A stretch of DNA of 64,000 nucleotides, from positions 62,001-126,000 of the forward strand of contig NZ_FSRC01000004.1 of NCBI RefSeq assembly GCF_900129785.1. The letters are read 5' to 3'. How positions within the stretch are numbered: the stretch's first letter is position 1; each line of letters opens with the position of its first letter. Below, in pieces: positions 35,711 through 44,796 of this stretch. The notes under the pieces are model-generated. The model was not told the origin of the DNA. It made no database searches and saw only the letters and a list, made by a program, of their open reading frames with translations. The translations under genes and the position numbers were made by a program. The DNA comes from Algoriphagus halophilus (GTDB taxonomy: Bacteria; Bacteroidota; Bacteroidia; Cytophagales; Cyclobacteriaceae).

Positions 35711-36895
35711 TTATTTATTGTCCAAAAGCCCTCTTCCACTCTTACGGATTTCACCACTTTCGGTTAGTTCTTTTGACATCACATCTAGTAATCCATTGAC
35801 AAATTGCTTGCTTTTTGGAGTACTGTAGGTTTTTGAAATGTCAATATATTCGTTGATACTCACTTTTACAGGAATACTTGGGAAATTTTTCATTTCTGCC
35901 AAGGCCATTGAGATGATAATTTTATCTGTAAAAGCCAGTCTTTCAATATCCCAGTTCTTAGTCTTCTGAGAAATCAATGCTTTACTTTCCGCATCATTCT
36001 CGATAGTGAAGTTAAAGATATTTTGAAAAAACTCCTTATCCTCCTCCCAGTTCATGGCAATCTCAGGAAGTTGATTGCTTTCCGTTTCATTCAAAAGAGA
36101 AGAATTCTTTAACACTTTAGAAGCCAGACTCCTTACAACAGATTTGTTTTCGGTCCAGTTCAAATCCTTTTCCGCGAAATAATTTAGCATTACTTCGTTT
36201 TTGAAGATGATTTTCTTCAAGAGTTCATCTGCAATCTCAAAATCTTGCTCTAAGGTAGGGTTTGAAATCTTAAGATACGCTTGATATTCCTCAGACGGTT
36301 TGACGTAATCTCTAAACCATTCGCTGATTTCCAGCTCCAAATCATCCAAATTTGCATTGTTTCTAGCCACCGCAGCATTGTACGCATCAGATTCTCTGAT
36401 ATGTTTCAGCACCTGGTTATTGGCAAGGTTTAGTTCATTGGCAAATCCTGCAGGATCATCCCCATTAAATCTTCTCTTTTTATCAAATTCTTTGGCCACA
36501 TGTGCTGCAAATGCCTGAAGAATTTCAATAGCTAGTAGATATAGCTGAGGAATCCGCTCCGCGGAGACTACCATGTTTTTTAAAAGGAACTCTCTGTCTT
36601 TTTGATTAGCGACTTTAAATTGTTTTAAAGCATCTAGCACTACTTGCTTGACCTTTTGACTGGCATCACTAGACTTAAGAGATTCCGTACTTTCTAAATT
36701 CTCATCAAATAGTTTGATAGCAAGTTCAGCTTCTTTATTCAAAGCGGCCTTATCCTGCACTTCCATGCTATTGAGGTCCGGTAAAAAAGACTCTTTTATG
36801 AAATCTTTAGCCAGGTTAAGGTTGGAGCCTTTACACTGCTCGTAAGCATATAAGTTTTGGAATGCTTTGACTCTTAGTATTCTTCTGTTTAGCAT
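35711..36895 (-). CDS. nusB: Transcription antitermination factor NusB, extended form
   Basis: NusB with NusE binds boxA in rRNA leaders. The 394-residue protein keeps the NusB N-terminal helix (MLNRRILRVKAFQNLYAYEQCK) and the C-terminal half (DKIIISMALAEMKNFPSIPVKVSINEYIDISKTY). Between them is an insertion of about 200 residues absent from the ~140-residue E. coli protein. Enlarged NusB proteins are usual in Bacteroidota. ATG 36895 is chosen over an upstream in-frame start at 36946. It leads the operon running down to coaE, and a TATATTTG element lies 19 bases upstream. Confidence 0.94.
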   Translation of the reverse strand: MLNRRILRVKAFQNLYAYEQCKGSNLNLAKDFIKESFLPDLNSMEVQDKAALNKEAELAIKLFDENLESTESLKSSDASQKVKQVVLDALKQFKVANQKDREFLLKNMVVSAERIPQLYLLAIEILQAFAAHVAKEFDKKRRFNGDDPAGFANELNLANNQVLKHIRESDAYNAAVARNNANLDDLELEISEWFRDYVKPSEEYQAYLKISNPTLEQDFEIADELLKKIIFKNEVMLNYFAEKDLNWTENKSVVRSLASKVLKNSSLLNETESNQLPEIAMNWEEDKEFFQNIFNFTIENDAESKALISQKTKNWDIERLAFTDKIIISMALAEMKNFPSIPVKVSINEYIDISKTYSTPKSKQFVNGLLDVMSKELTESGEIRKSGRGLLDNK

Positions 36896-36913
36896 ATCTT
36901 CGAAATGGAGTTG

Positions 36914-36921
36914 CAAATATA
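36914..36921 (-). promoter_or_regulatory. Candidate -7 element of the nusB operon
   Basis: On the minus strand this reads TATATTTG followed by CAACTCC, a common Bacteroidota start-region pattern. It implies a leader of only about 12 bases. A small inverted repeat CATGGG-GTATA-CCCATG (36931-36947) lies in the matching -33 region. Confidence 0.45.
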
Positions 36922-36962
36922 GGGAATTTGCATGGGGTATACCCATGGGGATGTAGACAAAA

Positions 36963-36992
36963 AAACCACCGAAAATCCCTTTTCGGTGGTTT
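36963..36992 (-). terminator. Terminator of the leucine dehydrogenase gene
   Basis: AAACCACCGAAAA pairs with TTTTCGGTGGTTT around a four-base loop. On the minus strand it is followed by a T run. Confidence 0.9.
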
Positions 36993-37012
36993 CAAATAAT
37001 TGAGTTTTATCT

Positions 37013-38113
37013 TTAGAAAGGCAACTTCACATTGCCCATTGCAGTAATTCTTGCTTTTGCAGTTTCAATTGCAGCTTGTTGTGCTGGAATATTTTCTTTG
37101 GAAGACTTCTCCAAAATACCAAAACAGGTGTCGTAGATTTTTTCAGTTTGTTGATAAACAATCTCTTTGATATAACCTCCAAGGTATTCTGCACCCACAT
37201 TGATGACACCTCCTGCGTTAATCAAGAAATCCGGAGCATAAACAATTCCTTTTTCCAATAGGATCTTTCCATGTTTTGCTTCGTCCTTTAACTGATTATT
37301 CGCAGCACCTGCAATCACCCCGCATTTCAATCGGTCAATGGTATCGTCATTGATTGTGGCTCCTAAAGCACAAGGCGCATAAATATCCATATCTAAATCA
37401 TAGATCACATTAGGATCTACCACAGAAGCTCCAGTGTTTTTGGAGACTTGTTTTAGCTTTTCTTCGAAGATGTCAGTAATCATTACTTCAGCGCCTTCTT
37501 TTACCAAATACTCAATAAGGTATTTGCCTACTTGACCTACGCCTTGTACAACGATCTTTTTTCCATTTAAAGAGTCAGATCCGAAAGCTTTTTTTGCGGC
37601 TGCTTTCATTCCCATGTAGGTGCCATAAGCAGTAACGGGAGAAGGATCTCCAGACCCTCCTTTGATTTCAGGTAATCCGGCAACATGTCTTGTTTCCATT
37701 CTGATATATTCCATATCAGAGGTGTTCATGTTGACATCCTCTGCAGTAACATATCTGCCACCTAGGCTTTCAATAAATCTTCCAAATCTCCTTAAGAAGG
37801 CTTCACTCTTCAAACGTGGATCTCCTAAAATCACTGCTTTGCCACCCCCTAGGTTCAATCCAGCCAATGAATTTTTAAAGGTCATTCCTCGAGACAATCT
37901 CAAAACATCTGTGATTGCTTCTTCCTCAGAAACATATGGCCACATTCTTGTTCCTCCTAGCGCAGGTCCCAAAACTGTATTGTGGATACCGATAATCGCT
38001 TTTAAACCGGTAGGTTGGTCTTGACAAATCACGACTTGCTCGTGATCCATGGTGCTGATTTGTCCAAAGATGGATCCTTCTCGCACAGTTTCGGTAGCTT
38101 TAATCTCTAACAT
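37013..38113 (-). CDS. Leucine dehydrogenase (Glu/Leu/Phe/Val dehydrogenase family)
   Basis: This enzyme reversibly deaminates branched-chain amino acids with NAD, opening leucine, valine and isoleucine degradation or iso-branched fatty-acid priming. The 366-residue protein has LGPALGGTRMWPY, catalytic-lysine segments MTFKNSLAGLNLGGGKAVI, and VTAEDVNMNTSDM. The Rossmann motif VVQGVGQVGKYL and a C-terminal INAGGVINVGAEYLGG complete it. The length and motifs match the leucine/valine dehydrogenase branch, not GDH. It has a good promoter upstream and its own terminator. Confidence 0.94.
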   Translation of the reverse strand: MLEIKATETVREGSIFGQISTMDHEQVVICQDQPTGLKAIIGIHNTVLGPALGGTRMWPYVSEEEAITDVLRLSRGMTFKNSLAGLNLGGGKAVILGDPRLKSEAFLRRFGRFIESLGGRYVTAEDVNMNTSDMEYIRMETRHVAGLPEIKGGSGDPSPVTAYGTYMGMKAAAKKAFGSDSLNGKKIVVQGVGQVGKYLIEYLVKEGAEVMITDIFEEKLKQVSKNTGASVVDPNVIYDLDMDIYAPCALGATINDDTIDRLKCGVIAGAANNQLKDEAKHGKILLEKGIVYAPDFLINAGGVINVGAEYLGGYIKEIVYQQTEKIYDTCFGILEKSSKENIPAQQAAIETAKARITAMGNVKLPF

Positions 38114-38174
38114 GTGAACTTAGCTTTTTAGAATGTGTTATATTTGGGACTGAACCTGGTTAAAAAGGCCGATA

Positions 38175-38204
38175 CAAAATTAAATACTTTTATTGGCCTT
38201 CAAA
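38175..38204 (-). promoter_or_regulatory. Well-formed Bacteroidota promoter for leucine dehydrogenase
   Basis: Read on the minus strand: TTTG (38204-38201), an 18-base spacer, then TAATTTTG (38182-38175). This matches both the -33 and the -7 consensus. It is 62 bases before the ATG. Confidence 0.65.
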
Positions 38205-38260
38205 GCATTAATATATCTAGTTTCTGCAAACATATTTCTCGATTTTAAAATTTTTATTTG

Positions 38261-40051
38261 GTGAAACCACTTTGGAGACTTAATAAGTACTTATACAAGT
38301 ATAAGGGGCTATTGCTTTTGGGGATAGTATTTACGGTAATATCGAATGTTTTCGTAATTATCCCTGCTCAATTGGTGAGACTTGCCATAGATTATGTGGT
38401 TGAGAGTTTTTCAATTTTAAAGCCTTTGGAGCTCGGTGGAATGGGGGAAGAAGCACGAAATATTTTTCTTCAATTTGTCTTTATTTTTGGGGTTTTGATT
38501 TTGGTAATGGCTTTATTAAGAGGTTTTTTCCTCTTTTTGATACGTCAAACTATCATCATCATGTCACGAAGAATTGAATATGACATGAAGAATGAAATAT
38601 TTGAGCATTATCAGGCACTCCCTTTAAGTTTTTATAGGAAAAATAGTACTGGGGATTTGATGGCGAGAATTACAGAAGATGTAAGCCGGGTGAGAATGTA
38701 TTTGGGTCCAGCGATTATGTATGGACTGAATCTTCTGATTTTGTTTCCTTTAGTAATATCGTACATGATATCGGTAAACCCCGAATTGACTTTTTACTCC
38801 TTGCTGCCTTTACCTGTATTATCCCTCAGTATCTACTTCGTAAATAATTTGATCAACGAACGATCTGAAAAAATCCAAAGGAGTCTTTCGGGCCTGAGTA
38901 CGTTTGTACAGGAGGCATTTTCTGGTATTCGTGTAATTAAGGCTTTTGTTAGGGAAGAAGATACTGCAAGAGATTTCGCTAAAGCAAGCGAAGATTATAA
39001 AGTGAAATCAATACGTTTGACGAAAGTCAATGCATTGTTCTTTCCTATTATCATGGCTTTGGTGGGAATTTCTACGATTATTACAGTCTATGTTGGAGGA
39101 ATGCAAGTAATTGGAGGGCAAATTGGTTATGGAGTCATTGCTGAATTCATTCTATATGTCAACATGCTTACCTGGCCTGTGACTTCTTTGGGATGGGTGA
39201 CTAGTATCGTCCAAAGAGCAGCTGCCTCTCAAACAAGAATCAATGAGTTTTTGGATCAGAAGAATGATATACTAAGTACCGATAATATTGAAAGGGAAAT
39301 TTCCGGTGAAATTCACGTGGAGAATTTGAGCTTTGTTTACCCTGATTCTGGAATTAGAGCCTTAGATCAAGTAAGTTTTGAAATTAAGGCAGGACAAACT
39401 TTAGGAATCATAGGCACCACCGGATCTGGCAAATCCACCATTGCTAATTTGCTTATGAGGATGTATGACCCAAGTTCTGGTACCATCAAAATTGATGGGG
39501 AGACCATAGAGCGATACAATCTTTCGAGTTTGAGAAAGCAAATAGGGTACGTTCCTCAGGATGTATTCTTATTTTCTGATTCCATAGGAAATAATATTGC
39601 GTTTGGGTTAGACTATCCAGATCAAGAAAAAATCGAAAAAGCAGCAATGGATGCAGATGTTTATCAAAACATCATAGACTTTCCCAAAGGCTTTGAAACG
39701 ATGCTTGGAGAGCGGGGTATTACCCTCTCAGGTGGTCAAAAGCAAAGGGTATCTATTGCAAGGGCCATTGCGAAAGAACCTAAAATTTTGATTTTGGATG
39801 ACTGCTTGTCTGCTGTGGATACGAAGACAGAAAATGTGATTTTAAATGCTTTGAAAAAGATCATGAAAGATCGGACTTCGGTGATTATTTCTCATAGAGT
39901 ATCTTCCGCCAAGCTCGCCAATCATATTATTGTTTTGGATGATGGAAAAATCGTGGAACAAGGAAACCACGATACTTTGATGGCTGAAAAGGGAGTATAT
40001 GCAGAACTATATGAGAAGCAAACTCAAGCTGGAGAGTCCGTGGAGGAGTAA
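38261..40051 (+). CDS. ABC exporter, fused permease-ATPase, with Asp in place of the Walker B Glu
   Basis: This type IV (MsbA-like) half-exporter of ~596 residues has six membrane helices in the first ~320 residues and a C-terminal ATPase. Walker A is GTTGSGKST, the Q-loop YVPQDVF, the signature LSGGQKQ and the H-loop SHR. Walker B is ILILDDCLSAVD, so the catalytic Glu is Asp. That is typical of the degenerate-site subunit of heterodimeric exporters such as TM287 or BmrC. No partner half-transporter is adjacent. The start is uncertain: GTG at 38261 gives MKPLWRL and a TTG lies one codon earlier. Substrate is unknown. Confidence 0.92.
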   Translation: MKPLWRLNKYLYKYKGLLLLGIVFTVISNVFVIIPAQLVRLAIDYVVESFSILKPLELGGMGEEARNIFLQFVFIFGVLILVMALLRGFFLFLIRQTIIIMSRRIEYDMKNEIFEHYQALPLSFYRKNSTGDLMARITEDVSRVRMYLGPAIMYGLNLLILFPLVISYMISVNPELTFYSLLPLPVLSLSIYFVNNLINERSEKIQRSLSGLSTFVQEAFSGIRVIKAFVREEDTARDFAKASEDYKVKSIRLTKVNALFFPIIMALVGISTIITVYVGGMQVIGGQIGYGVIAEFILYVNMLTWPVTSLGWVTSIVQRAAASQTRINEFLDQKNDILSTDNIEREISGEIHVENLSFVYPDSGIRALDQVSFEIKAGQTLGIIGTTGSGKSTIANLLMRMYDPSSGTIKIDGETIERYNLSSLRKQIGYVPQDVFLFSDSIGNNIAFGLDYPDQEKIEKAAMDADVYQNIIDFPKGFETMLGERGITLSGGQKQRVSIARAIAKEPKILILDDCLSAVDTKTENVILNALKKIMKDRTSVIISHRVSSAKLANHIIVLDDGKIVEQGNHDTLMAEKGVYAELYEKQTQAGESVEE

Positions 40052-40160
40052 TTAAAAGAGGCTGTTTGACTGTGGCTTTGACTTTTGAAAATTCCAATTT
40101 CCAGATTCTTTAAGAAAATTGTTTAACTTGATAAGCATCAATTGTTTAAACCAGCCTATT

Positions 40161-40478
40161 ATGGAAAATAAGAAATCAAGTACTCAGGATATCGAGAATG
40201 TTCTTCAAGAAATTGGAGAAAAGATAGAAGAGCTCGTAAAAAAAGGGGCTGATGCCGGTGCCGAAGTCAAAGATGAAATTGAACAGAAAATAAAGGACCT
40301 AAAAGAAAATAAAACAAGTCTTGAAGCTGAACTCAAAAAAGGAAAAGATCTGATTGAGAAAGAATTTAAAGAACAAAAAGAGGCCTTTGAGCCAAAGTTT
40401 AAAGAGTCAAAAGGTTTTTTTAGAGAAGGATTCAAACAATTTGGGTTGGCGTTGAAAGCCTTGTTTGGGAAAAAATAA
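40161..40478 (+). CDS. Small charged coiled-coil protein
   Basis: This 105-residue protein is almost entirely predicted helix rich in Lys and Glu (IENVLQEIGEKIEELVKKGAD and on). It ends in a basic, aromatic amphipathic tail FREGFKQFGLALKALFGKK that could touch membranes. I do not recognise a family; it resembles YtxH/apolipoprotein-like stress proteins. ATG 40161 (MENKKSS) is preferred over an in-frame start at 40119, which carries an unrelated hydrophobic stretch. It is a separate unit with a terminator. Confidence 0.7.
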   Translation: MENKKSSTQDIENVLQEIGEKIEELVKKGADAGAEVKDEIEQKIKDLKENKTSLEAELKKGKDLIEKEFKEQKEAFEPKFKESKGFFREGFKQFGLALKALFGKK

Positions 40479-40510
40479 AAAATCCCGGAAGTTAATTCTT
40501 CCGGGATTTT
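40479..40510. terminator. Bidirectional terminator between coiled-coil gene and surA-like gene
   Basis: AAAATCCCGGAA pairs with TTCCGGGATTTT around an eight-base loop, between converging genes, with T-rich flanks on both strands. Confidence 0.88.
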
Positions 40511-40514
40511 AAAT

Positions 40515-41891
40515 TTATCTCCTCTCTTCAAGAGCTTTACATCGATCGTAGGTCGGATCAATATCTATAAATACATCCTCCTTGGCTGTAACAAACCACT
40601 TTGACAAAAGATCATCTTCTTTTTTTCTTAAAGTGGCAGCCTTCATTTTTTCATAGTCATCTTCCAAATTTGCTCTATGAGCTGGGTATTTTGACTCATA
40701 AAATAGTATCCTCACTTTAGTACCCTCTCTTGGATCTTCAAATCGGATGGGTTGGGTAACAGTCCCTACTTCCATACTGTCTAATGTGAAGTAAAGTACG
40801 GGATCTTCTAATGTTCTAAGGGTTAGCCTTTTTGAATTATTTGCCGGATCTACAAAGTATCCACCATTATCAGAAGTATTTCTGTCATCGGAATATTCCT
40901 TTGCAGCTTTCGCAAACTCAATTTTACCTTCTTGAATCTCTGTTTTCAAGCTGTCCAAATATTTCTCTGCTTTCAACAAATCTTCTTCTGAAGCTTTGGG
41001 AATCATCAAAATATGTCTGGTATTGTAAGAGTCAGTTCTTTTTTCAAGTAATTGAATAAGGTGAATTCCAAAATCAGTTTCTACTGGATCGGAAATTTCA
41101 CCAAGCTTCAATGACATGGCTGTAGCCTCAAATTCAGGTGCAAGCTCACCACTTCTGAAAAATCCTAAATCTCCACCTTGTGCTGCAGAACCAGGATCCT
41201 CAGAATAGGCTCTAGCCAAATCAGCAAAATCAGCCTTTCCATCCAATATATCTTGTTTGAACTGGCGAAGCTTAGTAAATATATCTTCTTTGATTTGAGG
41301 GTTCACCTCAGGTTTTTTGACTATTTGACCTACTGTCACTTCGGCGGAAAAGAAAGGTAGGGAGTCAGTAGGAATGCTTTTGAAAAACTCACGTACCTCT
41401 GCTGGAGACACACTGATACCCTCTGTGATTTTACCTCTCATCCTCTGAACGATCAGTTGCTCCTTAATAACCTCTTCAATTTCAGATTTTAATTGATCAG
41501 CAGTTTTTCCATACACTTCTGCCAAGGTTTCTTCATTGCCACCAAACTGCTGCATGACCATGTTGAATCTCTGATCGGTTTGCAACATCACTTCCGCATC
41601 CGTAACCATCACTGAGTCAATTTCAGCTTTAGCCACCATTAATTTATTAACCATTAATGTTTCAAAGACTTCGCATCTAGTAGGAGGGGTTACTCCTTGC
41701 TGCCCCTGCGCCAAAGCCTCTAAATAGGTTTTTTGAATGTCTGACTCAAGCAAGATGTAATTATCAACTTTAGCTACAATTTTATCCAAAACCTGTCCTG
41801 TGGTTGCTGTGTTGGCAGCCTCTTGTGCAGACAAATTGGATAGCATGGAAAATGCCAATAAAGTAAGCGTAATTCGGTTTAGTATTTTCAT
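40515..41891 (-). CDS. surA: SurA-like periplasmic peptidyl-prolyl isomerase/chaperone
   Basis: SurA-like proteins guide outer-membrane proteins across the periplasm. The 458-residue protein has a signal peptide (cleavage near NLSAQ) and an N-terminal SurA_N helical domain (DKIVAKVDNYILLESDIQKTY). Two parvulin domains follow: the first ends GDLGFFRSGELAPEFE and the second begins RHILMIPKASEEDL. The second is shorter and may be inactive. It lies next to a second parvulin gene on the same strand, forming an outer-membrane-protein folding pair. SurA subtype is likely, not certain. Confidence 0.92.
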   Translation of the reverse strand: MKILNRITLTLLAFSMLSNLSAQEAANTATTGQVLDKIVAKVDNYILLESDIQKTYLEALAQGQQGVTPPTRCEVFETLMVNKLMVAKAEIDSVMVTDAEVMLQTDQRFNMVMQQFGGNEETLAEVYGKTADQLKSEIEEVIKEQLIVQRMRGKITEGISVSPAEVREFFKSIPTDSLPFFSAEVTVGQIVKKPEVNPQIKEDIFTKLRQFKQDILDGKADFADLARAYSEDPGSAAQGGDLGFFRSGELAPEFEATAMSLKLGEISDPVETDFGIHLIQLLEKRTDSYNTRHILMIPKASEEDLLKAEKYLDSLKTEIQEGKIEFAKAAKEYSDDRNTSDNGGYFVDPANNSKRLTLRTLEDPVLYFTLDSMEVGTVTQPIRFEDPREGTKVRILFYESKYPAHRANLEDDYEKMKAATLRKKEDDLLSKWFVTAKEDVFIDIDPTYDRCKALEERR

Positions 41892-41941
41892 TAGTATTCG
41901 ATCAATCCGTTTTTAAATTCGGCTGAGTAGTTATGCTTCAA

Positions 41942-43945
41942 TTATTGATTTAGAGAGATAAAAGCTTCTTCTTTAGCTTTTGGGTTTATCTCTACTGGAT
42001 ATTTACTTTTTAATTGTTCTAACAGGTCTTTTTCCAACGCCTCCTGATAATCTTTAATTACCAAACCTCTGGTTTCATTGAATTTTTTAGGACCTGCAGG
42101 AATTTGATCCCCTAACAGAACCAAGTGTAAGTGACCATTAGTTTCTATCTCTTGGTAATTTTCTGAGAGGTTAATTTTGGAAAGGACAGGATGTTGCTTG
42201 TATTCTATCAATCCCTTTTCAGTTTGAAATGCAAGAGGATTATTCTGTTTGTAGTTAGTCTCAAAAGCGTCTATGACTTCTTGAGAATAAGACTGTCCTT
42301 TTAATTTTGTCCTAGCTTCTTCGAGTTGATTGATATCCAAAACTTTCACAATGAAAGCATTTACCCGATCATCCCATTGATAGTTTTGAATATTCTCCTG
42401 GAAAAAGGCTTTTTGTCCTACGCTGTCTTCAATTCCCTTTTGCCATACTTCTTGGTTCATCAATGAGAATAAAAGAATTCCATCATGGTATTCATTTAAT
42501 AGCATTTGATATTCTTTGTTATTGGCAAGAATATCTGCCTCCTCTGTTTTATTAAGAATAGAAGCGGTGAATCGGTCATACCAAGCATCGAAAGCCGTGG
42601 TCTTCGTTTTTATACTTAATTCCTGTTCCTGTATAAATGAAACCAAATCATTCATGGTATAGGTAGTACCTTGAAGTGTAAATAGCTCCTCATCGTCCAA
42701 TCCCTTCGCAGCAACGGCTCCAGGAATTTGAACTTTCGTAAAGGTCTTTAATTCATTTTCCAAGTTCGCAACAGAAGATTCATTCTCTTCGAAATTGTAT
42801 CGTGCCTTCTGAATGGCCATTACTTGAGATTGTATCATGGTGGACCTAGAATCCCTCATAATCTTAGATCGAATATTGTCTTCTAGGTTTTCGAAGGAAT
42901 CGATGGGTTTCTTTTCTTCCAACCGCAAAATATGGTAGCCATACTTGGTTCTTACTGGAGGAGATACTTCTCCTATTTCAGTTAATGAAAATGCGGCCAT
43001 TTCAAATTCAGGGATCATAGAACCAACCGAAAACCAAGGAAGCATGCCTCCGTTTTGACTGGAGGAAGGATCTTCTGAATAATTCTTTACAATATTTTCC
43101 CAAACAGTACTTTCCTTTTGGATCTCGGCATAGATATCAGCTACTTTCCTTCTGGCCAAATCTTCACTATTTGGATCATCCTCGTCAATTCTTACTAAAA
43201 TATGAGATACTCTTACTTGTCCAGGATTAGGCCTTTTATCATTGACTTTAATGATATGGTAACCAAAATTTGTCATCACAGGATCAGAAACCTGTCCAGG
43301 TTGTAAGGAAAATGCAGCATCTTCAAAGGGTTGTACCATTTGTAATGCCGTGAAATAACCTAAGTCTCCCTTGTTGACTTTTGCAGAAGGGTCATCTGAA
43401 TGCTCAACCGCTAATTCATTGATATCTGCTCCGGCATTGATTTCATCCCGGATTTTTAAGGCCATTCTCAATACAATCAAACTATCGTCCTTACTTGCAT
43501 TGGGCGGAAATTGAAATAGGATGTGGCTTGCTCTAACCACTTCCTGCATTCTGGAATAGGCTTTACGAAGCTCTCCTTCTTCCAAAGAGTTTTTGATGAG
43601 GTAAGGAGCTTTTAAGTTTTCCTTGAAAGAGGCAAATTCTCTATTGAATTCTTCTGTTTTATCCAGACCTAGTTCTTCTGCTTCTATCACTTTCAACTTA
43701 TAGTTGATAAATAAGTCCAGATTATCTTCAAACTCTTCCCTAGACATCCCTGCAGAGGTTGGAGTGGAGCCTTGACCTTTGGATAGCAGGTAGATTAATT
43801 CCTCTTTCTCTATCGCTTTGCCACCAATAGTCAATAGATTATCATCTTGGCTACTACCGCCTTGCATGTATGCAAAAACGGGGGCTACACTTGCCAATAC
43901 GATAAAAAGAGAGAAAATAGTTGCCGAAATTGATCGGTGATTCAT
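41942..43945 (-). CDS. PpiC-type peptidyl-prolyl isomerase with two parvulin domains
   Basis: This 667-residue exported protein has a signal peptide (LFIVLASVAPVFA) and a SurA_N-like helical domain. Two full parvulin domains follow, with KGDLGYFTALQMVQPFEDAAF near residue 203 and NGGMLPWFSVGSMIPEFEMAAF near residue 310. The C-terminal half is long and of unknown fold (residues 370-667). Parvulin hallmark residues (ASHILF, VSHILV, GYHI) are present. It lies 50 bases upstream of surA. Together they should assist outer-membrane protein maturation; whether it also anchors to the membrane is unclear. Confidence 0.93.
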   Translation of the reverse strand: MNHRSISATIFSLFIVLASVAPVFAYMQGGSSQDDNLLTIGGKAIEKEELIYLLSKGQGSTPTSAGMSREEFEDNLDLFINYKLKVIEAEELGLDKTEEFNREFASFKENLKAPYLIKNSLEEGELRKAYSRMQEVVRASHILFQFPPNASKDDSLIVLRMALKIRDEINAGADINELAVEHSDDPSAKVNKGDLGYFTALQMVQPFEDAAFSLQPGQVSDPVMTNFGYHIIKVNDKRPNPGQVRVSHILVRIDEDDPNSEDLARRKVADIYAEIQKESTVWENIVKNYSEDPSSSQNGGMLPWFSVGSMIPEFEMAAFSLTEIGEVSPPVRTKYGYHILRLEEKKPIDSFENLEDNIRSKIMRDSRSTMIQSQVMAIQKARYNFEENESSVANLENELKTFTKVQIPGAVAAKGLDDEELFTLQGTTYTMNDLVSFIQEQELSIKTKTTAFDAWYDRFTASILNKTEEADILANNKEYQMLLNEYHDGILLFSLMNQEVWQKGIEDSVGQKAFFQENIQNYQWDDRVNAFIVKVLDINQLEEARTKLKGQSYSQEVIDAFETNYKQNNPLAFQTEKGLIEYKQHPVLSKINLSENYQEIETNGHLHLVLLGDQIPAGPKKFNETRGLVIKDYQEALEKDLLEQLKSKYPVEINPKAKEEAFISLNQ

Positions 43946-44037
43946 GTAAGGGTACCTTAAATTCAGTGCAATTTTACAAATTTATCAGATAATAAAGGGA
44001 AATGACTGCTATCTAAGTGATTTAACAAGAATTAGCA

Positions 44038-44445
44038 TCAAAACCACTTGATTAATCGGCAGGTGTTTTTGCCTCTATTGGACTCAAACTCAATTTCGTC
44101 CATAATGGTCTTTACCAAAATGATGCCTAATCCGCCTTTTCTTTTTTCGCTGATCACCTTTTTCAGATCAGGTACTTCATAATCCAATAGGTTAAAAGCT
44201 TTTCCTTTATCCGTGATTTCAAAAATTAATTTATCGGGTGATTCTTTTACTTCTAACTTAATTTGGTCATAGCCATTGCATTGATGGGAGTGGATGATCA
44301 GGTTAGCACATACCTCTTCCACTGCCAAAGTTAGCTGATGCCGATCTTTGTCAGATAATTTCAGTTCACTCAAGGTGGTTTGAAGGAAGCTCCTGAGATC
44401 TGCTAATGCAGTGGTTTTACAATATATTTTTAACTGATATTTCAT
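44038..44445 (-). CDS. Anti-sigma-factor-type serine kinase (HATPase, RsbW/SpoIIAB-like)
   Basis: The 135-residue protein is a GHKL ATPase. The N-box is VEEVCANLIIHSH near residue 45, the G1 box ITDKGKAFNLLD near residue 78, and the G2 box KGGLGIILVK near residue 103. RsbW-like proteins phosphorylate STAS partners on serine and hold a sigma factor when unphosphorylated. It is the last of three overlapping or adjacent genes (phosphatase, STAS protein, kinase). No sigma factor is encoded beside it, so the output target is elsewhere. Confidence 0.92.
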   Translation of the reverse strand: MKYQLKIYCKTTALADLRSFLQTTLSELKLSDKDRHQLTLAVEEVCANLIIHSHQCNGYDQIKLEVKESPDKLIFEITDKGKAFNLLDYEVPDLKKVISEKRKGGLGIILVKTIMDEIEFESNRGKNTCRLIKWF

Positions 44446-44446
44446 T

Positions 44447-44779
44447 TTAAGCCTCTAGTGCAGCTTCCTTGGATTCGTAAATGTCAATCAATTGATCTAA
44501 CCCCAAAATTTTGAAAACTTCAAATACTCTCGGTGATAGTGCAAATATTTTGAGGGTAATTCCTTCCTCTTGAAAATCCTCCAAATAGGACATAAACACG
44601 CCCAATCCGGCAGAGGAAATGTATTCCAGCCCACTTCCATCCACTAAAATGGATTTTGAACCTGATTCCGTTAACTCTTGCATTTTTTGATCTAAAATCA
44701 CAGAGTTGCTGGCATCAATTTCACCTTGAATTACCAATAAATCGTGGTTATCTTCTTTATGTGTTTCTATGGTTAGCAT
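44447..44779 (-). CDS. STAS-domain anti-sigma factor antagonist
   Basis: The 110-residue STAS protein has the phosphorylation-site segment YISSAGLGVFMSYL, with two neighbouring serines about residue 55. When dephosphorylated, such proteins bind the RsbW-like kinase and free its target. It lies one base before the kinase gene and 17 bases after the phosphatase gene, completing the partner-switching set. The fold looks intact. Confidence 0.92.
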   Translation of the reverse strand: MLTIETHKEDNHDLLVIQGEIDASNSVILDQKMQELTESGSKSILVDGSGLEYISSAGLGVFMSYLEDFQEEGITLKIFALSPRVFEVFKILGLDQLIDIYESKEAALEA

Positions 44780-44796
44780 ATTGAACGCTGATTTCT

